A stretch of DNA of 64,000 nucleotides from Burkholderia catarinensis (GCF_001883705.2 NZ_MDEQ02000008.1:272966-336965), one strand, 5' to 3'; numbered from the stretch's first letter, positions 44,901-55,459 are shown. Program-made: numbers and translations. The notes: a model not told the origin generated them from the sequence alone.

Positions 44901-45635
44901 TCAGATCCAGCGCGACAGCAGCGGCAGCAGGATCGGCACGACGAACGCCGTCAGCACGCCGTTCAGCCCCATCCCGAGCCCGGCGAACGCGCCGGCCTCC
45001 TCGCCGACCTGGAACGCACGCGCGGTGCCGATCCCGTGCGACGCGACGCCGAGCGCGAAGCCGCGCACGGCCGGCTCGTCGACCCGCAGCACGTTGAGGA
45101 TCCCGCGTGCGCAGACGGCGCCGAAGATCCCGGTCGAGATCACGAGCACGGCGGTCAGCGACGGAATGCCGCCGATCTCCGCGGCGACGGCCATCGCGAT
45201 CGGCGTCGTCGCCGATTTCGGCGCGAGCGACGCGATCGTCTGGTGCGACGCACCAAACAGCGTGGCGATGCCGACTGCCGACACGATCGCGGTCAGTGAA
45301 CCCGCGAGCAGGCCGACCAGCAGCGGCAGCGCGGTACGCCGCAGCTTCGGCCACTGCCGGTACAGCGGCAGCGCGAGCGCGACGGTCGCGGGGCCGAGCA
45401 GGAAGTGGACGAACTGCGCGCCTTCGAAATACGTCGGATACGGCGTATGCGTGATCGTCAGCAGCGCGACGATCACCGCGACCGCGATCAGCACGGGGTT
45501 CGCGAGCGGGTTGAAGCGCGAGCGCGCATAGACGGCCTGCGCGAACAGGTAGGCGACCAGCGTGATGGTCAGGCCCAGCAACGGGCTCGCGGCGAGATAG
45601 ACCCAGATCGCGCCGAGTTTCGGGAAGGCCGTCAT
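44901..45635 (-). CDS. lrgB: LrgB/CidB-family membrane protein
   Basis: A 244-residue protein with six or more helices. FEGAQFVHFLLGPATVALALPLYRQ and KSATTPIAMAVAAEIGGIPSLTAVLVISTGI, then ASHGIGTARAFQVGEEAGAFAGLGMGLNG, are the LrgB signature. With LrgA it forms the holin/antiholin-like system that moves pyruvate or glycolate and affects lysis and redox balance. Its ATG overlaps the lrgA stop in ATGA (45632-45635). Confidence 0.9.
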   Translation of the reverse strand: MTAFPKLGAIWVYLAASPLLGLTITLVAYLFAQAVYARSRFNPLANPVLIAVAVIVALLTITHTPYPTYFEGAQFVHFLLGPATVALALPLYRQWPKLRRTALPLLVGLLAGSLTAIVSAVGIATLFGASHQTIASLAPKSATTPIAMAVAAEIGGIPSLTAVLVISTGIFGAVCARGILNVLRVDEPAVRGFALGVASHGIGTARAFQVGEEAGAFAGLGMGLNGVLTAFVVPILLPLLSRWI

Positions 45636-46003
45636 TGCGTGCCCTCCGCGGTGCCGCCCGCGCGCCGCTGGCGCCGCAGCAGCGCGCGCGTGACGAGCGC
45701 CGTCACGGCGATCGCAAGCGTGGTGCTGACGGCCAGCGCGACGACGACCGCGACCGCGTCGCCGCGCACGCGGTCGGCCGACACCATGATGCCGACGCCG
45801 GCCGGCACGAACAGCAGCGACAGGTGGCGCAGCAGCTCGAGCGCGGTCGGCTCGATCGCGTCGGCCACCTGCGGGCGCAGCATCACGAAGCCGAACAGCA
45901 GCAGCATGCCGATCACCGGGCCCGGCACCGGCAGCCCGAACAGGTAGGACACGCCTTCCCCGAGACACTGGAAAATCAACAAGACCGCGAACGCCTGCAG
46001 CAT
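45632..46003 (-). CDS. lrgA: LrgA/CidA-family holin-like protein
   Basis: A 123-residue protein with four helices: FAVLLIFQCLGEGVSYLFGLPVPGPVIGMLLLFGFVML and HLSLLFVPAGVGIMV are LrgA hallmarks. The ATG at 46003 starts the hydrophobic first helix; upstream residues in the open frame are basic and unconserved. First gene of the lrgAB pair. No LytTR or LysR regulator is adjacent. Confidence 0.88.
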   Translation of the reverse strand: MLQAFAVLLIFQCLGEGVSYLFGLPVPGPVIGMLLLFGFVMLRPQVADAIEPTALELLRHLSLLFVPAGVGIMVSADRVRGDAVAVVVALAVSTTLAIAVTALVTRALLRRQRRAGGTAEGTQ

Positions 46004-46183
46004 GAACCGCTTCTCCCGAACGTGGCCGCGATGCCGTGCAGCCGAGCGGCCGTGCGACCGATGGCCGGCGGCTTGAGGCGCCGGCGTGAACGATACGCGT
46101 GATCGTACCAACTTCGCCTAGGGCGCGGGATCTGACACGCTTGCCGGACCTGCGGGCGCGTCGGCTCGCCCGTCACCTTGATG

Positions 46184-46208
46184 CAAAAACGGCGGGCATG
46201 CGCCCGCC
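46184..46208 (-). terminator. Rho-independent terminator of the hydrolase gene
   Basis: On the minus strand GGCGGGC, loop GCAT and GCCCGCC (46208-46191) are followed by G and five T (46189-46185), 36 bp after the hydrolase stop. It ends the tetR/ohr/hydrolase unit. Confidence 0.82.
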
Positions 46209-46244
46209 GCCTTGTCGCTCACGTTCGAACGACCATCCGCCGCG

Positions 46245-47279
46245 TTACTTCAACCGCGTCGCGATTTCATTCGCCATTGCCTTCATCGCGGCCTTCGTCG
46301 GCGCATCCGCGGCCAGTGCGTTCAGCAAACCGAAATCATGGATCGTGCCGTCGTAGCGCGTGATCGTCGCTTCCACGCCGGCCGCATCGAGCTTGCGGCC
46401 GTACGCTTCGCCCTCGTCGCGCAGCACGTCGAACTGCGCGACCTGGATCAGCGCGGGCGGCAGGCCCTTCAACTGCGCGACGCTCGCGCGCAGCGGCGAC
46501 GCGTAGATCTCGTTGCGTTGCGCTTCGTTCTTCGTATAGGCGTCCCAGAACCACTTCATCATCGGCCGCGTCAGGAAGTGATCCTGCTGATACGCGTTGT
46601 ACGAGCCCGTGTTGAAGTCGTGATCCGTGACAGGCCACAGCAGGCCCTGGAAGCGAATCGCCGGGCCACCCTTGTCCTTCGCCATCAGCGACACGACGGC
46701 TGCCATGTTCCCGCCGACGCTGTTGCCGACCACCGCGAGGCGGCTGCCGTCGACGCCGATCTCGGCGCCGTGCGCGGCCACCCACTTCGTCGCCGCATAC
46801 GCCTGGTTGATCGCGACCGGGTAATGCGCTTCCGGCGACGGCGTGTAGTTCACGAACACCGCGACGGCGCCCGATTGCACGACGAGATCGCGCACGAGGC
46901 GTTCATGCGTCGGGAAATCGCCGAGAATCCAGCCGCCGCCGTGGAAGAACATGAACACCGGCAGCGTACCCGTCGCGCCCTGCGGGCGGACGATCGTGAC
47001 CGGCACCGACAGGCCGTCCTGTTCGATCGTGCGGTTCGACACGTCGATGCCCGACAGATCGACCTTCCCGCCGTTCTGCGCGTCGACCAGCACCTGGCGT
47101 GCCTTCGCGGGGCTCAACGTTTCGAGACCCGGGCCCTTCTGGCCGTTCAGCGCGGCGAGGAACCCGCTCGTCACCGTATCGGGACGGACGGTATCGGCGC
47201 CGGCGGCGAATGCGGCAGGTGCGGTGGACAGCGCGGCTGCGACGGCGGCGGCGATCAGCAGCGGCTTGACGATCTTCAT
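46245..47279 (-). CDS. Secreted alpha/beta hydrolase of the hormone-sensitive lipase family
   Basis: A 344-residue esterase with a Sec signal (PLLIAAAVAAALSTAPAAFAAG). The oxyanion motif HGGGW and the nucleophile elbow G-N-S-V-G-G are the family IV (HSL) marks; the acid FDVLRDEGEAYG and the His in GTIHDF complete the triad. Probably a periplasmic or secreted short-chain esterase. AAGGAG precedes the ATG. It lies 56 bp after ohr in the same direction. Confidence 0.85.
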   Translation of the reverse strand: MKIVKPLLIAAAVAAALSTAPAAFAAGADTVRPDTVTSGFLAALNGQKGPGLETLSPAKARQVLVDAQNGGKVDLSGIDVSNRTIEQDGLSVPVTIVRPQGATGTLPVFMFFHGGGWILGDFPTHERLVRDLVVQSGAVAVFVNYTPSPEAHYPVAINQAYAATKWVAAHGAEIGVDGSRLAVVGNSVGGNMAAVVSLMAKDKGGPAIRFQGLLWPVTDHDFNTGSYNAYQQDHFLTRPMMKWFWDAYTKNEAQRNEIYASPLRASVAQLKGLPPALIQVAQFDVLRDEGEAYGRKLDAAGVEATITRYDGTIHDFGLLNALAADAPTKAAMKAMANEIATRLK

Positions 47280-47335
47280 GGTGCAACTCCTTGGTTTTGC
47301 GGTGAACGACGATGGATGATTCGCAGTGCGATCGA

Positions 47336-47761
47336 TCAGGCGAGCGTGAGCGTCACGTCGATGTTTCCGCGCGTCGCGTTCGAATACGGGCAGACGACGT
47401 GCGCACGGTCGATCAGCGTCTGTGCGGTGTCGCGATCGAGGCCCGGCAGCGAGATCTTCAGTTCGACTTCGATGCCGAAACCGTTCGGGATCGCGCCGAT
47501 GCCGACGCTGCCTTCGATGGCGGCGTCCGCGGGCATCGCGATCTTGTCGCGGGCGGCGACGAACTTCATCGCGCCGATGAAGCACGCGCTGTAGCCGGCG
47601 GCAAACAGTTGCTCGGGATTCGCGCCTGCGCCGCCCGCACCGCCGAGTTCGCGCGGCGTGGTCAGCTTCAGGTCGAGGCCGCTTTCGGGCACGGTCGCAC
47701 GGCCGTCACGGCCGCCGGTGGCTTTTGCATGGGCGCGGTACAGCACGTTTTCGATCGACAT
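47336..47761 (-). CDS. ohr: Organic hydroperoxide resistance protein Ohr
   Basis: A 141-residue OsmC/Ohr peroxidase. [22 protein letters not shown] holds the peroxidatic Cys, and the resolving Cys is in [22 protein letters not shown]-type start [15 protein letters not shown] also fits. It reduces organic and fatty-acid hydroperoxides with lipoylated partners. GGAG precedes the ATG at 47761. Ohr is usually controlled by a MarR-type OhrR; here the upstream gene is a TetR regulator and its operator motif is repeated twice before ohr. Confidence 0.9.
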   Translation of the reverse strand: MSIENVLYRAHAKATGGRDGRATVPESGLDLKLTTPRELGGAGGAGANPEQLFAAGYSACFIGAMKFVAARDKIAMPADAAIEGSVGIGAIPNGFGIEVELKISLPGLDRDTAQTLIDRAHVVCPYSNATRGNIDVTLTLA

Positions 47762-47848
47762 GACAGACTCCTTTTCAACGAGTGAGTGAAACAACCTTCG
47801 AACCGGGGAGCGCGTGCCGGCTGCTTCTCCGCTGGCACCGCGCTTATT

Positions 47849-47864
47849 TATCTACTCATAGATA
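47849..47864. promoter_or_regulatory. Operator site A before ohr
   Basis: TATCTACTCATAGATA, 88 bp upstream of ohr, differs by one base from the site in the tetR promoter (48565-48580). Confidence 0.75.
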
Positions 47865-47916
47865 GATAAATATCCCCAAAAAAATGCAGATGGATTGACC
47901 ACCTGCACCATTTATC

Positions 47917-47932
47917 TATCTATCGAAAGATA
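47917..47932. promoter_or_regulatory. Operator site B before ohr
   Basis: TATCTATCGAAAGATA, 68 bp from site A, centre to centre, keeps both half-sites with one change. Two sites suggest cooperative repression of ohr. Confidence 0.6.
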
Positions 47933-47986
47933 GACAACGAGATTCAATAAAAAGGCGGCGAACCGCCCGACCGCTTGCGCCGTCCG

Positions 47987-48553
47987 TCAAGACCGCGTTT
48001 TCCAGACGGCCTCGACATCCTCGAGACGCGCCCGCGTGTGAAACAGCCGGCTGGCCAACACGCTGCCCTGGAACGCCGCGTACAACGTGCGCGCCGCCGT
48101 TTCGGGCTCGCCGCTGAACTGCAGCGTGCCTTCCTTCGCACCCTGCGCCAGCAATTCCGCCAGCCAGCGCTCGTTGGCCTTGAAGAACGCCTGCACGGCC
48201 TGCCGCACGTTCTCCGGCAACGTTTCGATGTCGGCCGCGAGCATCCCGCACAGGCAGATCAGGTTGCCGTCGCCGAGCGTCCGGCCGAACATCTTCGTGT
48301 ACAGGCTCAGCTTCACGTCGGCCGGCAATGCCGGATCGATCGTCCGCATGGCCGCGACGACTTCGCCGCTGTAGGCCGCCACGGCTTCCAGCACGAGATC
48401 GTCCTTCGACGGGAAATAGTAGTGGATGCTCGACGTCTTCACGCCCACCAGGTCGGACAGGTCTCGATAGCTGAAGCCGTTGTAACCGCGCAGCATCATC
48501 AACGTGATCGCGTGGTCGAGAATCTGTTCGCGGACGGTCGGTTTCGTTTCCAT
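47987..48553 (-). CDS. TetR-family regulator of ohr
   Basis: A 188-residue regulator with the TetR helix-turn-helix (MMLRGYNGFSYRDLSDLVGVKTSSIHYYFPSKDDLVLEAV). A LICLCGMLAADIETLP segment with two close Cys in the effector domain is typical of TetR_C_16/YxaF-like members and could sense thiol-reactive compounds (inference). One operator overlaps its own promoter and two more precede ohr, so it likely represses both. Confidence 0.88.
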   Translation of the reverse strand: METKPTVREQILDHAITLMMLRGYNGFSYRDLSDLVGVKTSSIHYYFPSKDDLVLEAVAAYSGEVVAAMRTIDPALPADVKLSLYTKMFGRTLGDGNLICLCGMLAADIETLPENVRQAVQAFFKANERWLAELLAQGAKEGTLQFSGEPETAARTLYAAFQGSVLASRLFHTRARLEDVEAVWKTRS

Positions 48554-48564
48554 GGATCGAACTT

Positions 48565-48580
48565 TATCTACTCGTAGATA
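48565..48580. promoter_or_regulatory. TetR autoregulatory operator
   Basis: TATCTACTCGTAGATA has perfect 7-bp arms around TC and lies 12 bp before the TetR start. The same motif stands twice upstream of ohr. Confidence 0.75.
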
Positions 48581-48700
48581 GACAGTCAAGCAGTTTTTTG
48601 GGGGCGCGATGCGATGCTTCCGATGCCCTTCGATCGGGCTCCGCCGCCAACGCTCGCCCGGCGGGTGCCCCGCACGAATCGACAAGTCAGCGTCATCCCG

Positions 48701-49297
48701 TCACTGCGGCCGCAACATCCGCTGAATGATCGTCCGCAACATCGCGCGATGCGCGCGCGGCTTGAACCCCGGCTCGAACACCACGCGCCCGACCGCGCCT
48801 TCCGCAAGCGCCAGCAGCCAGGTTGCGACGAGATCGGGCTTAAGGCTCCCGTCGATCGTCCCCTGAGCCACCCCGCGCTTGATCAGCGCGACCATTCGCC
48901 CTTTCACCTGCGCCTCGTTCGCCGCGAACAGCGCGGCGACATCCGGATTGCGCGTCGCCTCGGCCGCGGTCTCGACGCAGATGCGCGCATAGACGGGATC
49001 GCTCGACAGCTCCATCAACGCCAGCGCGATGCCCTCGATCGCGGTCAGCGCATCGTCGGCGTCCGCATGCCGCGCGAACAGCTCGGCCATCTCGCGCTGG
49101 TCGTCCTGTGCGACCGCCTCAATGATCGCCGCCTTCGTCGGGAAATAGTGAAACAGGTTGCCGGGGCTCATCCCGGCCGCCTTGCAGATCGCGGCGGTGG
49201 ACGTCGCATGGAAGCCGTCGCGCGCAAAACAGTCGATCGCGGCATCCAGGATCTGGCGCCGCTTCGCTTCCACTCTTTCAGGATCGATCTTTCTCAA
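48701..49297 (-). CDS. TetR-family regulator (TTG start)
   Basis: A 198-residue TetR protein: ILDAAIDCFARDGFHATSTAAICKAAGMSPGNLFHYFPTK is the DNA-binding unit, and the TetR_C_6-like effector domain follows. The start is TTG at 49297, supported by GGAG six bases before it and by the family N-terminus. It is divergent from a membrane-anchored hydrolase; a 12-bp palindrome lies between. Confidence 0.85.
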   Translation of the reverse strand: MRKIDPERVEAKRRQILDAAIDCFARDGFHATSTAAICKAAGMSPGNLFHYFPTKAAIIEAVAQDDQREMAELFARHADADDALTAIEGIALALMELSSDPVYARICVETAAEATRNPDVAALFAANEAQVKGRMVALIKRGVAQGTIDGSLKPDLVATWLLALAEGAVGRVVFEPGFKPRAHRAMLRTIIQRMLRPQ

Positions 49298-49336
49298 CGG
49301 GAACTCCGGGCTCGACGATGGCTCAAATCTTTATTA

Positions 49337-49348
49337 GACTGATCAGTC
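49337..49348. promoter_or_regulatory. 12-bp palindrome, candidate TetR operator
   Basis: GACTGATCAGTC is a perfect palindrome 39 bp before the TetR gene and about 106 bp before the divergent hydrolase start. It fits TetR operator size and place. Confidence 0.65.
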
Positions 49349-49454
49349 GATCTATTATCATCGCGACGGCCCGCAGGCGTCAAGGCACCGTGCTCATGCA
49401 TGTGCCGCCTGCGGGTTTGCATTATCCGATTCACACCACCGGTCAGAGGGCCCC

Positions 49455-50504
<1,050 letters not shown>

Positions 50505-50602
50505 ACACATGTGCAATACGGCGCCGCCACCCATGGCGCCGCGCCTGAAACGGGCAATACGGGCCGCGCCGATCGACGTGGCCGCATCAAGGAGAGGTCT
50601 CA

Positions 50603-52456
50603 ATGTATTCGTGGTTTGAACGGCGCCTGCCGACTTTCCCGCTCGAAGATCCCGTCACGCCGCCGCGGGGATTCTTCTCGTTCGTCTGGGCGTGCACGAA
50701 AGGCGCGCGCGGCTGGATCCTGCTGATCGCGCTGACGTCGGCCGCGCTGGCCGCGTACGAAGCCGCGCTGTTCGCGATGATGGGCCGCGTGGTCGACTGG
50801 CTGTCGTCCGCGACGCCGGCGGAATTCGGCGGCCGCCACTTCGGCGCGCTCGCCGGTTTCGCGGCGATCCTCGCCGGCAGCGCGCCGCTGATTGCCCTGC
50901 ATACGATGGTCAAGCACCAGGTGCTCGCGGTCAACTTCCCGATGCGGCTGCGCTGGCTGTTTCACCGGCTGATGCTCGACCAGAGCCTGTCGTTCTACGC
51001 GAACGAGTTCGCGGGCCGCGTGACGACCAAGATCATGCAGACCGCGCTCGCGGTGCGCGACGCGCTGTTCATGTCGGTCGACGTCGTGATCGGCGTCACC
51101 GCCTACCTGATCGGCATTCTCGTGCTGGCGGCGAGCTTCGACTGGCGGCTGATGATTCCGCTCGTGCTGTGGGCGCTCAGCTACGGCGCGGCATGCGCGT
51201 ATTTCGTGCCGCGCCTGGGTGCCGTCGGCAGCCGGCAGGCCGATGCGCGCGCGCTGATGACGGGCCGCATCACCGATGCGTATTCGAACATCACGACCGT
51301 GAAGCTGTTCTCGCACACGCGGCGGGAAGCCGACCACGCACGGCGCGCGATGGAAGCGTTCAAGGCGACCGGCGACACGCAGATGCGGCTCGTCAGCGCG
51401 TTCGAGGTCGTCAACCATCTGCTGTCGACGCTGCTGCTGGTCGGTTCGGCCGGGCTCGCGCTGTATCTGTGGATGCACGGCGACGCGAGCGCGGGCGTCG
51501 TCGCGGCCGTGATCGCGATGGCGCTGCGCCTGTCGAGCTACTCGCACTGGATCATGTGGGAGATGACCGAGCTGTTCGAGAACGTCGGCACGATCCAGGA
51601 CGGCATCAACACGCTGACGAAGGTGCACAGCGTGGTCGACGCGCCCGACGCGAAGCCGCTCACGGTACAGCGCGGCGAGATCGTGTTCGACAACGTGCAG
51701 TTCGCGCACGAGGACAACGATCGCGCGGTGTTCGACGGGCTGAACCTGACGATCCGTCCGGGCGAGCGGATCGGCCTGATCGGCCGCTCGGGCGCCGGCA
51801 AGTCGACGCTCGTGAACCTGCTGCTGCGTTTCTACGACGTGGGCGGCGGCACGATCCGGATCGACGGGCAGGACATCGCGCACGTGACGCAAGACAGCCT
51901 GCGCAGCGCGATCGGTATGGTCACGCAGGATACGTCGCTGCTGCACCGGACGATGCGCGAGAACCTGCTGTACGGGCGCCCCGACGCGACCGAGCACGAG
52001 ATGCAGCATGCGGCCGTGCGCGCCGAGGCGTCCGAGTTCATCGACCGGCTGCGCGATCGCCACGGCCGCAGCGGCTACGACGTCGAGGTCGGCGAGCGCG
52101 GCGTAAAGCTGTCGGGCGGCCAGCGGCAGCGCGTCGCGATCGCGCGCGTGATGCTCAAGAACGCGCCGATCCTCGTGCTCGACGAAGCGACCAGCGCGCT
52201 CGATTCCGAGGTCGAAGTCGCGATCCAGCGCAGCCTCGACACGCTGATGAGCGGCAAGACGGTGATCGCGATCGCGCACCGGCTGTCGACGATCGCGGCG
52301 ATGGACCGGCTGATCGTGCTCGACGAAGGGCGCATCGTCGAGGAAGGCACGCACCAGCAGTTGCTGCAGGCGGGCGGCATTTATGCGGCGCTGTGGGCGC
52401 ACCAGAGCGGCGGGTTCCTCGGCGAAACGGCGGATGCGGAGGGCGCGGAGCAGTAA
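50603..52456 (+). CDS. ABC exporter, fused permease and ATPase (MsbA-like)
   Basis: A 617-residue half-transporter. Six membrane helices with the TMD signature are followed by the ATPase: Walker A GRSGAGKST (residues 394-402), Q-loop VTQDTSLLHRTMRENLLYG, signature LSGGQRQR, Walker B ILVLDEATSALDS and H-loop IAIAHRLS. Dimeric exporters of this type move lipids, peptides or drugs outward. No partner gene is adjacent; it begins 98 bp after the hydrolase on the same strand. Substrate unknown. Confidence 0.9.
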   Translation: MYSWFERRLPTFPLEDPVTPPRGFFSFVWACTKGARGWILLIALTSAALAAYEAALFAMMGRVVDWLSSATPAEFGGRHFGALAGFAAILAGSAPLIALHTMVKHQVLAVNFPMRLRWLFHRLMLDQSLSFYANEFAGRVTTKIMQTALAVRDALFMSVDVVIGVTAYLIGILVLAASFDWRLMIPLVLWALSYGAACAYFVPRLGAVGSRQADARALMTGRITDAYSNITTVKLFSHTRREADHARRAMEAFKATGDTQMRLVSAFEVVNHLLSTLLLVGSAGLALYLWMHGDASAGVVAAVIAMALRLSSYSHWIMWEMTELFENVGTIQDGINTLTKVHSVVDAPDAKPLTVQRGEIVFDNVQFAHEDNDRAVFDGLNLTIRPGERIGLIGRSGAGKSTLVNLLLRFYDVGGGTIRIDGQDIAHVTQDSLRSAIGMVTQDTSLLHRTMRENLLYGRPDATEHEMQHAAVRAEASEFIDRLRDRHGRSGYDVEVGERGVKLSGGQRQRVAIARVMLKNAPILVLDEATSALDSEVEVAIQRSLDTLMSGKTVIAIAHRLSTIAAMDRLIVLDEGRIVEEGTHQQLLQAGGIYAALWAHQSGGFLGETADAEGAEQ

Positions 52457-52473
52457 GCCGCTCAGCAGGATGC

Positions 52474-52513
52474 GCGCGACGCGCGGCCTCGTTGCCCAGG
52501 CCGCGCGTCGCGC
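52474..52513. terminator. Bidirectional hairpin between ABC exporter and aldehyde dehydrogenase
   Basis: GCGCGACGCGCGGCCT (52474-52489) and AGGCCGCGCGTCGCGC (52498-52513) form a perfect 16-bp stem with an 8-nt loop, located between two convergent stops (52456 and 52528). No T-run. Confidence 0.7.
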
Positions 52514-52527
52514 CGGACACGACGACC

Positions 52528-54018
52528 CTACAACCGCACGATCGTCGATTTGAGCTCGGTGTACTTGTCGAGCGCATGCAGCGACTTGTCGCGGCCGTTG
52601 CCCGACTGCTTGTAGCCGCCGAACGGGAAGTTCATGTCGTCGCCGCCGTCGCCGTAGCAGTTGACCCACACGGTGCCTGCACGAAGGCGCCGCGCAACCC
52701 CATGCGCGGTCGAGAGATCGGCCGACCATACAGCCGCCGCGAGCCCGTACTCGGTGTCGTTGGCAATGCGAACGGCTTCGTCGACGTCGTCGAATGCGAT
52801 CACCGACAGCACGGGCCCGAAGATCTCCTCCCGCGCAATCTTCGCATCTGGCTTCACCTCGAATACCGTCGGCTCGACATAGAACCCACCCGTCTCCTCG
52901 CGCACGCGCGCGCCGCCCGTCACGAGGCGGCCCTCGTCGCGTCCGAGGCCGATATAGCCCATCACGCGATCGAGCTGCGCGCGATCGACGATCGCCCCCA
53001 TCGTCACCGAAGGGTCGAGCGGATGCCCGGGCGCGAAGCGCCGCGACGCGTCGACCAGCTTCGCGACGAATGCATCCTTGATGTCGCGATGCACGAGCAG
53101 GCGCGAACCCGCCGTGCACACTTCGCCCATGTTGAAGAAGATCGCGTCGGCGGCCGCCTGCGCGGCACGGTCGAGATCGGGGCAATCGGGCAGCACGATG
53201 TTCGGCGACTTGCCGCCGAGTTCGAGCCATACGCGCTTCAGATTCGACTGCGCGGCGCACGCCATGATCTGCTGCCCGGTGCGCGTCGACCCGGTAAACG
53301 CGATGCAGTCGACCTCGCGATGCAGCGCCAGCGCCCTGCCCGGCTCCGCGCCGCCCGGCACGACGCTGAACACGCCCGGCGGCACGCCGGCGTCGCACGC
53401 GAGCTGCGCGACGCGGATCGCGGTCAGCGGCGATTTCTCCGACGGCTTGAGCACCACGCTGTTGCCGGCCGCGAGCGCCGGCGCGAATTTCCACGCGGCC
53501 ATCAGCAGCGGGAAATTCCACGGCACGACGGCCGCGACGACGCCGATCGGCTCGCGCGTGACGAGCCCGACGAGATGACGGTCGGCCGGCGCGACCTCGC
53601 CACCGACCTTGTCGATCGCTTCCGCATACCAGTCGACGCAATGCGCGGCGGCCGGCACGTCGATCGCCGTGGTATCGGCGATCGGCTTGCCGGTGTCGAG
53701 CGTCTCGAGCAGCGCGAGCTCGTCGAGGTGCTCGCGCATCAGCGCGGCCCAGCGCTGCAGCACGGCCTTGCGGGCACGCGGATTCATGCCGGCCCAGACC
53801 TGCGCGTCGAACGCGCGGCGCGCGGCCGCGACCGCGAAGTCGACGTCGCCGGTGCCGCAATCGGCCACGTGCGCGAGCACGCAGCCGTCGATCGGGCTCA
53901 CGCAGGCGAAGGTCGCGCCGGCTTGCGCATGGCGCGCTTCGCCGTCGACGAATGCGCGCCCTTCGATCCGCAGCACGGCCGCGCGGGCCTGCCAGTCTTC
54001 GAATGTCGGTTGATTCAT
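52528..54018 (-). CDS. puuC: NAD(P)-dependent aldehyde dehydrogenase (PuuC-like)
   Basis: A 496-residue ALDH. NAD-binding PWNFPLLMAAWKFAPALAAGNSVVLKPSEKSPLTA, Glu base in LELGGKSPN, and catalytic Cys in FFNMGEVCTAGSR are present. PuuC-type enzymes oxidise gamma-glutamyl-gamma-aminobutyraldehyde or 4-aminobutyraldehyde. It is the last gene of the putrescine operon, 25 bp after the amidase. Confidence 0.88.
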   Translation of the reverse strand: MNQPTFEDWQARAAVLRIEGRAFVDGEARHAQAGATFACVSPIDGCVLAHVADCGTGDVDFAVAAARRAFDAQVWAGMNPRARKAVLQRWAALMREHLDELALLETLDTGKPIADTTAIDVPAAAHCVDWYAEAIDKVGGEVAPADRHLVGLVTREPIGVVAAVVPWNFPLLMAAWKFAPALAAGNSVVLKPSEKSPLTAIRVAQLACDAGVPPGVFSVVPGGAEPGRALALHREVDCIAFTGSTRTGQQIMACAAQSNLKRVWLELGGKSPNIVLPDCPDLDRAAQAAADAIFFNMGEVCTAGSRLLVHRDIKDAFVAKLVDASRRFAPGHPLDPSVTMGAIVDRAQLDRVMGYIGLGRDEGRLVTGGARVREETGGFYVEPTVFEVKPDAKIAREEIFGPVLSVIAFDDVDEAVRIANDTEYGLAAAVWSADLSTAHGVARRLRAGTVWVNCYGDGGDDMNFPFGGYKQSGNGRDKSLHALDKYTELKSTIVRL

Positions 54019-54043
54019 GCGTTTCCTCGTGAAAAGTCGCGCG

Positions 54044-55459
54044 TCACGATCCGCGAACCGGATCGATCGGCGTGAAGATGCCCGCGCGCGCCTCGATCGC
54101 TTCGCCCGCGGCGAGACACAGCGCCTCCTGGAAGCGTCCGGCGACGAGCTGCACGCCGGTCGGCACGCCGTCGCGGATACCGGTCGGCACCGACAGCCCA
54201 GGCAGCCCGAGCAGCGCGGTCGCGAGCAGCGGCCCCTGCCGGTCGACGATGTCGCGCATCGCGTCGTCGCCGCGCAGGTCGGCGTCGATCGCGAACGGCT
54301 GCGCGCACGACACGGGCATCAGCAGCAGCGGATAGCGCGCGAAGAATTGCTGCCAGTCGCGCAGCAGCGCGGTGCGCCGCGCGAGGCCGTTCATGTAGCC
54401 GGCGAGGTCCAGCGGCGCGGCCAGATTGCGCTGGCTCGCGAACGCGGTGCGGATCGCCGCGTCGCCGTGCTGCATGATCACGTCGCCGAGCCCGCTGCGC
54501 GCTTCGTTGGTCACCAGATCCAGCCACAGTTCGCACGCTTCGGCGATCCGCGGCGGCTCCGCCTCGTCGACGATGCAGCCGGCGTCCTCGAGCCAGCGCG
54601 CGGCCTGCCGGATCGCGTCGACCACCGCCGGATCGGACGGCACGCCCGGCAGCGCCGGGCATACAGCGACGCGCACGGGGAACGCGGCATCGCGCGCGGC
54701 CGGCGTGACCGGCATCCACCATGCGTCGCGCGCGTCGCCGGCCGCCATCGCGTCGAGCGCGAGGCGCAGATCGCCGACCGTGCGCGCGAGCGGCCCCTGC
54801 ACGGACGCGAGCTGCACGGCGAGCGTGCGATCCTTCGACTGCGTCGGGTTGTAGGCGGGCACGCGCCCGGTGCTCGGCCGCAGCCCGGCGACGCCGCATG
54901 CATAGGCCGGATAGCGGATCGAGCCGCCGAGATCGTTGCCGTGCGCGATCGCGCCGATGCCGGCGGCCACCGCCGCAGCCGCGCCGCCGCTGGAGCCGCC
55001 CGGCGTCAGCGACGGATCCCACGGATTCGACGTGCGGCCGTGCAGCTCGTTGTCGGTGAACCAGCGGTATGAAAACGCCGGCGCGTTGCTGCGCCCGATC
55101 ACGATCGCGCCGGCCTTGCGCAGGTTCGCGGTCACCGGGCTGTCCTCCTGTGCGATCAGGCCCGAAAACGCGCGCACGCCGTTGGTCGTCGCGCATCCGG
55201 CCGTGTCGACGTTGATCTTCACGGTCACCGGCACGCCGTGCAGCGGGCCGAGCGATGCGCCGCGCGCGATCGCCGCATCGGCTTCCGACGCTGCCTGCAA
55301 CGCGCTGTCGGCCATCACGTCGACGATCGCGTTGATGACGGGGTTCACTGCTTCAAGCCGCTGCAGGCAGCTGCGCGTGAGTTCGGTTGCCGACACGTCG
55401 CGCCGCGCGACATGCGCGGCCATCTCGGCCGCGCTGAGACGCCACAATTCCTGGGTCAT
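54044..55459 (-). CDS. Amidase-signature amidase
   Basis: A 471-residue amidase. GVPVTVKINVDTAG holds the catalytic Lys, and LTPGGSSGGAAAAVAAGIGAIAHGNDLGGSIRYPA holds the Ser-cisSer-Lys triad. Amidases of this family cleave amide bonds. In a putrescine operon it might hydrolyse gamma-glutamyl or N-acyl intermediates (inference; a classic PuuD peptidase is not present in the window). Coupled to the cupin gene upstream by 45 bp. Confidence 0.82.
   Translation of the reverse strand: MTQELWRLSAAEMAAHVARRDVSATELTRSCLQRLEAVNPVINAIVDVMADSALQAASEADAAIARGASLGPLHGVPVTVKINVDTAGCATTNGVRAFSGLIAQEDSPVTANLRKAGAIVIGRSNAPAFSYRWFTDNELHGRTSNPWDPSLTPGGSSGGAAAAVAAGIGAIAHGNDLGGSIRYPAYACGVAGLRPSTGRVPAYNPTQSKDRTLAVQLASVQGPLARTVGDLRLALDAMAAGDARDAWWMPVTPAARDAAFPVRVAVCPALPGVPSDPAVVDAIRQAARWLEDAGCIVDEAEPPRIAEACELWLDLVTNEARSGLGDVIMQHGDAAIRTAFASQRNLAAPLDLAGYMNGLARRTALLRDWQQFFARYPLLLMPVSCAQPFAIDADLRGDDAMRDIVDRQGPLLATALLGLPGLSVPTGIRDGVPTGVQLVAGRFQEALCLAAGEAIEARAGIFTPIDPVRGS

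Noticed and set aside
50603..54075. Frames of over 1000 codons crossing the ABC exporter and aldehyde dehydrogenase genes on both strands
   Set aside because: They run antisense or out of frame through two well-supported genes and have Arg/Ala-rich low-complexity translation.
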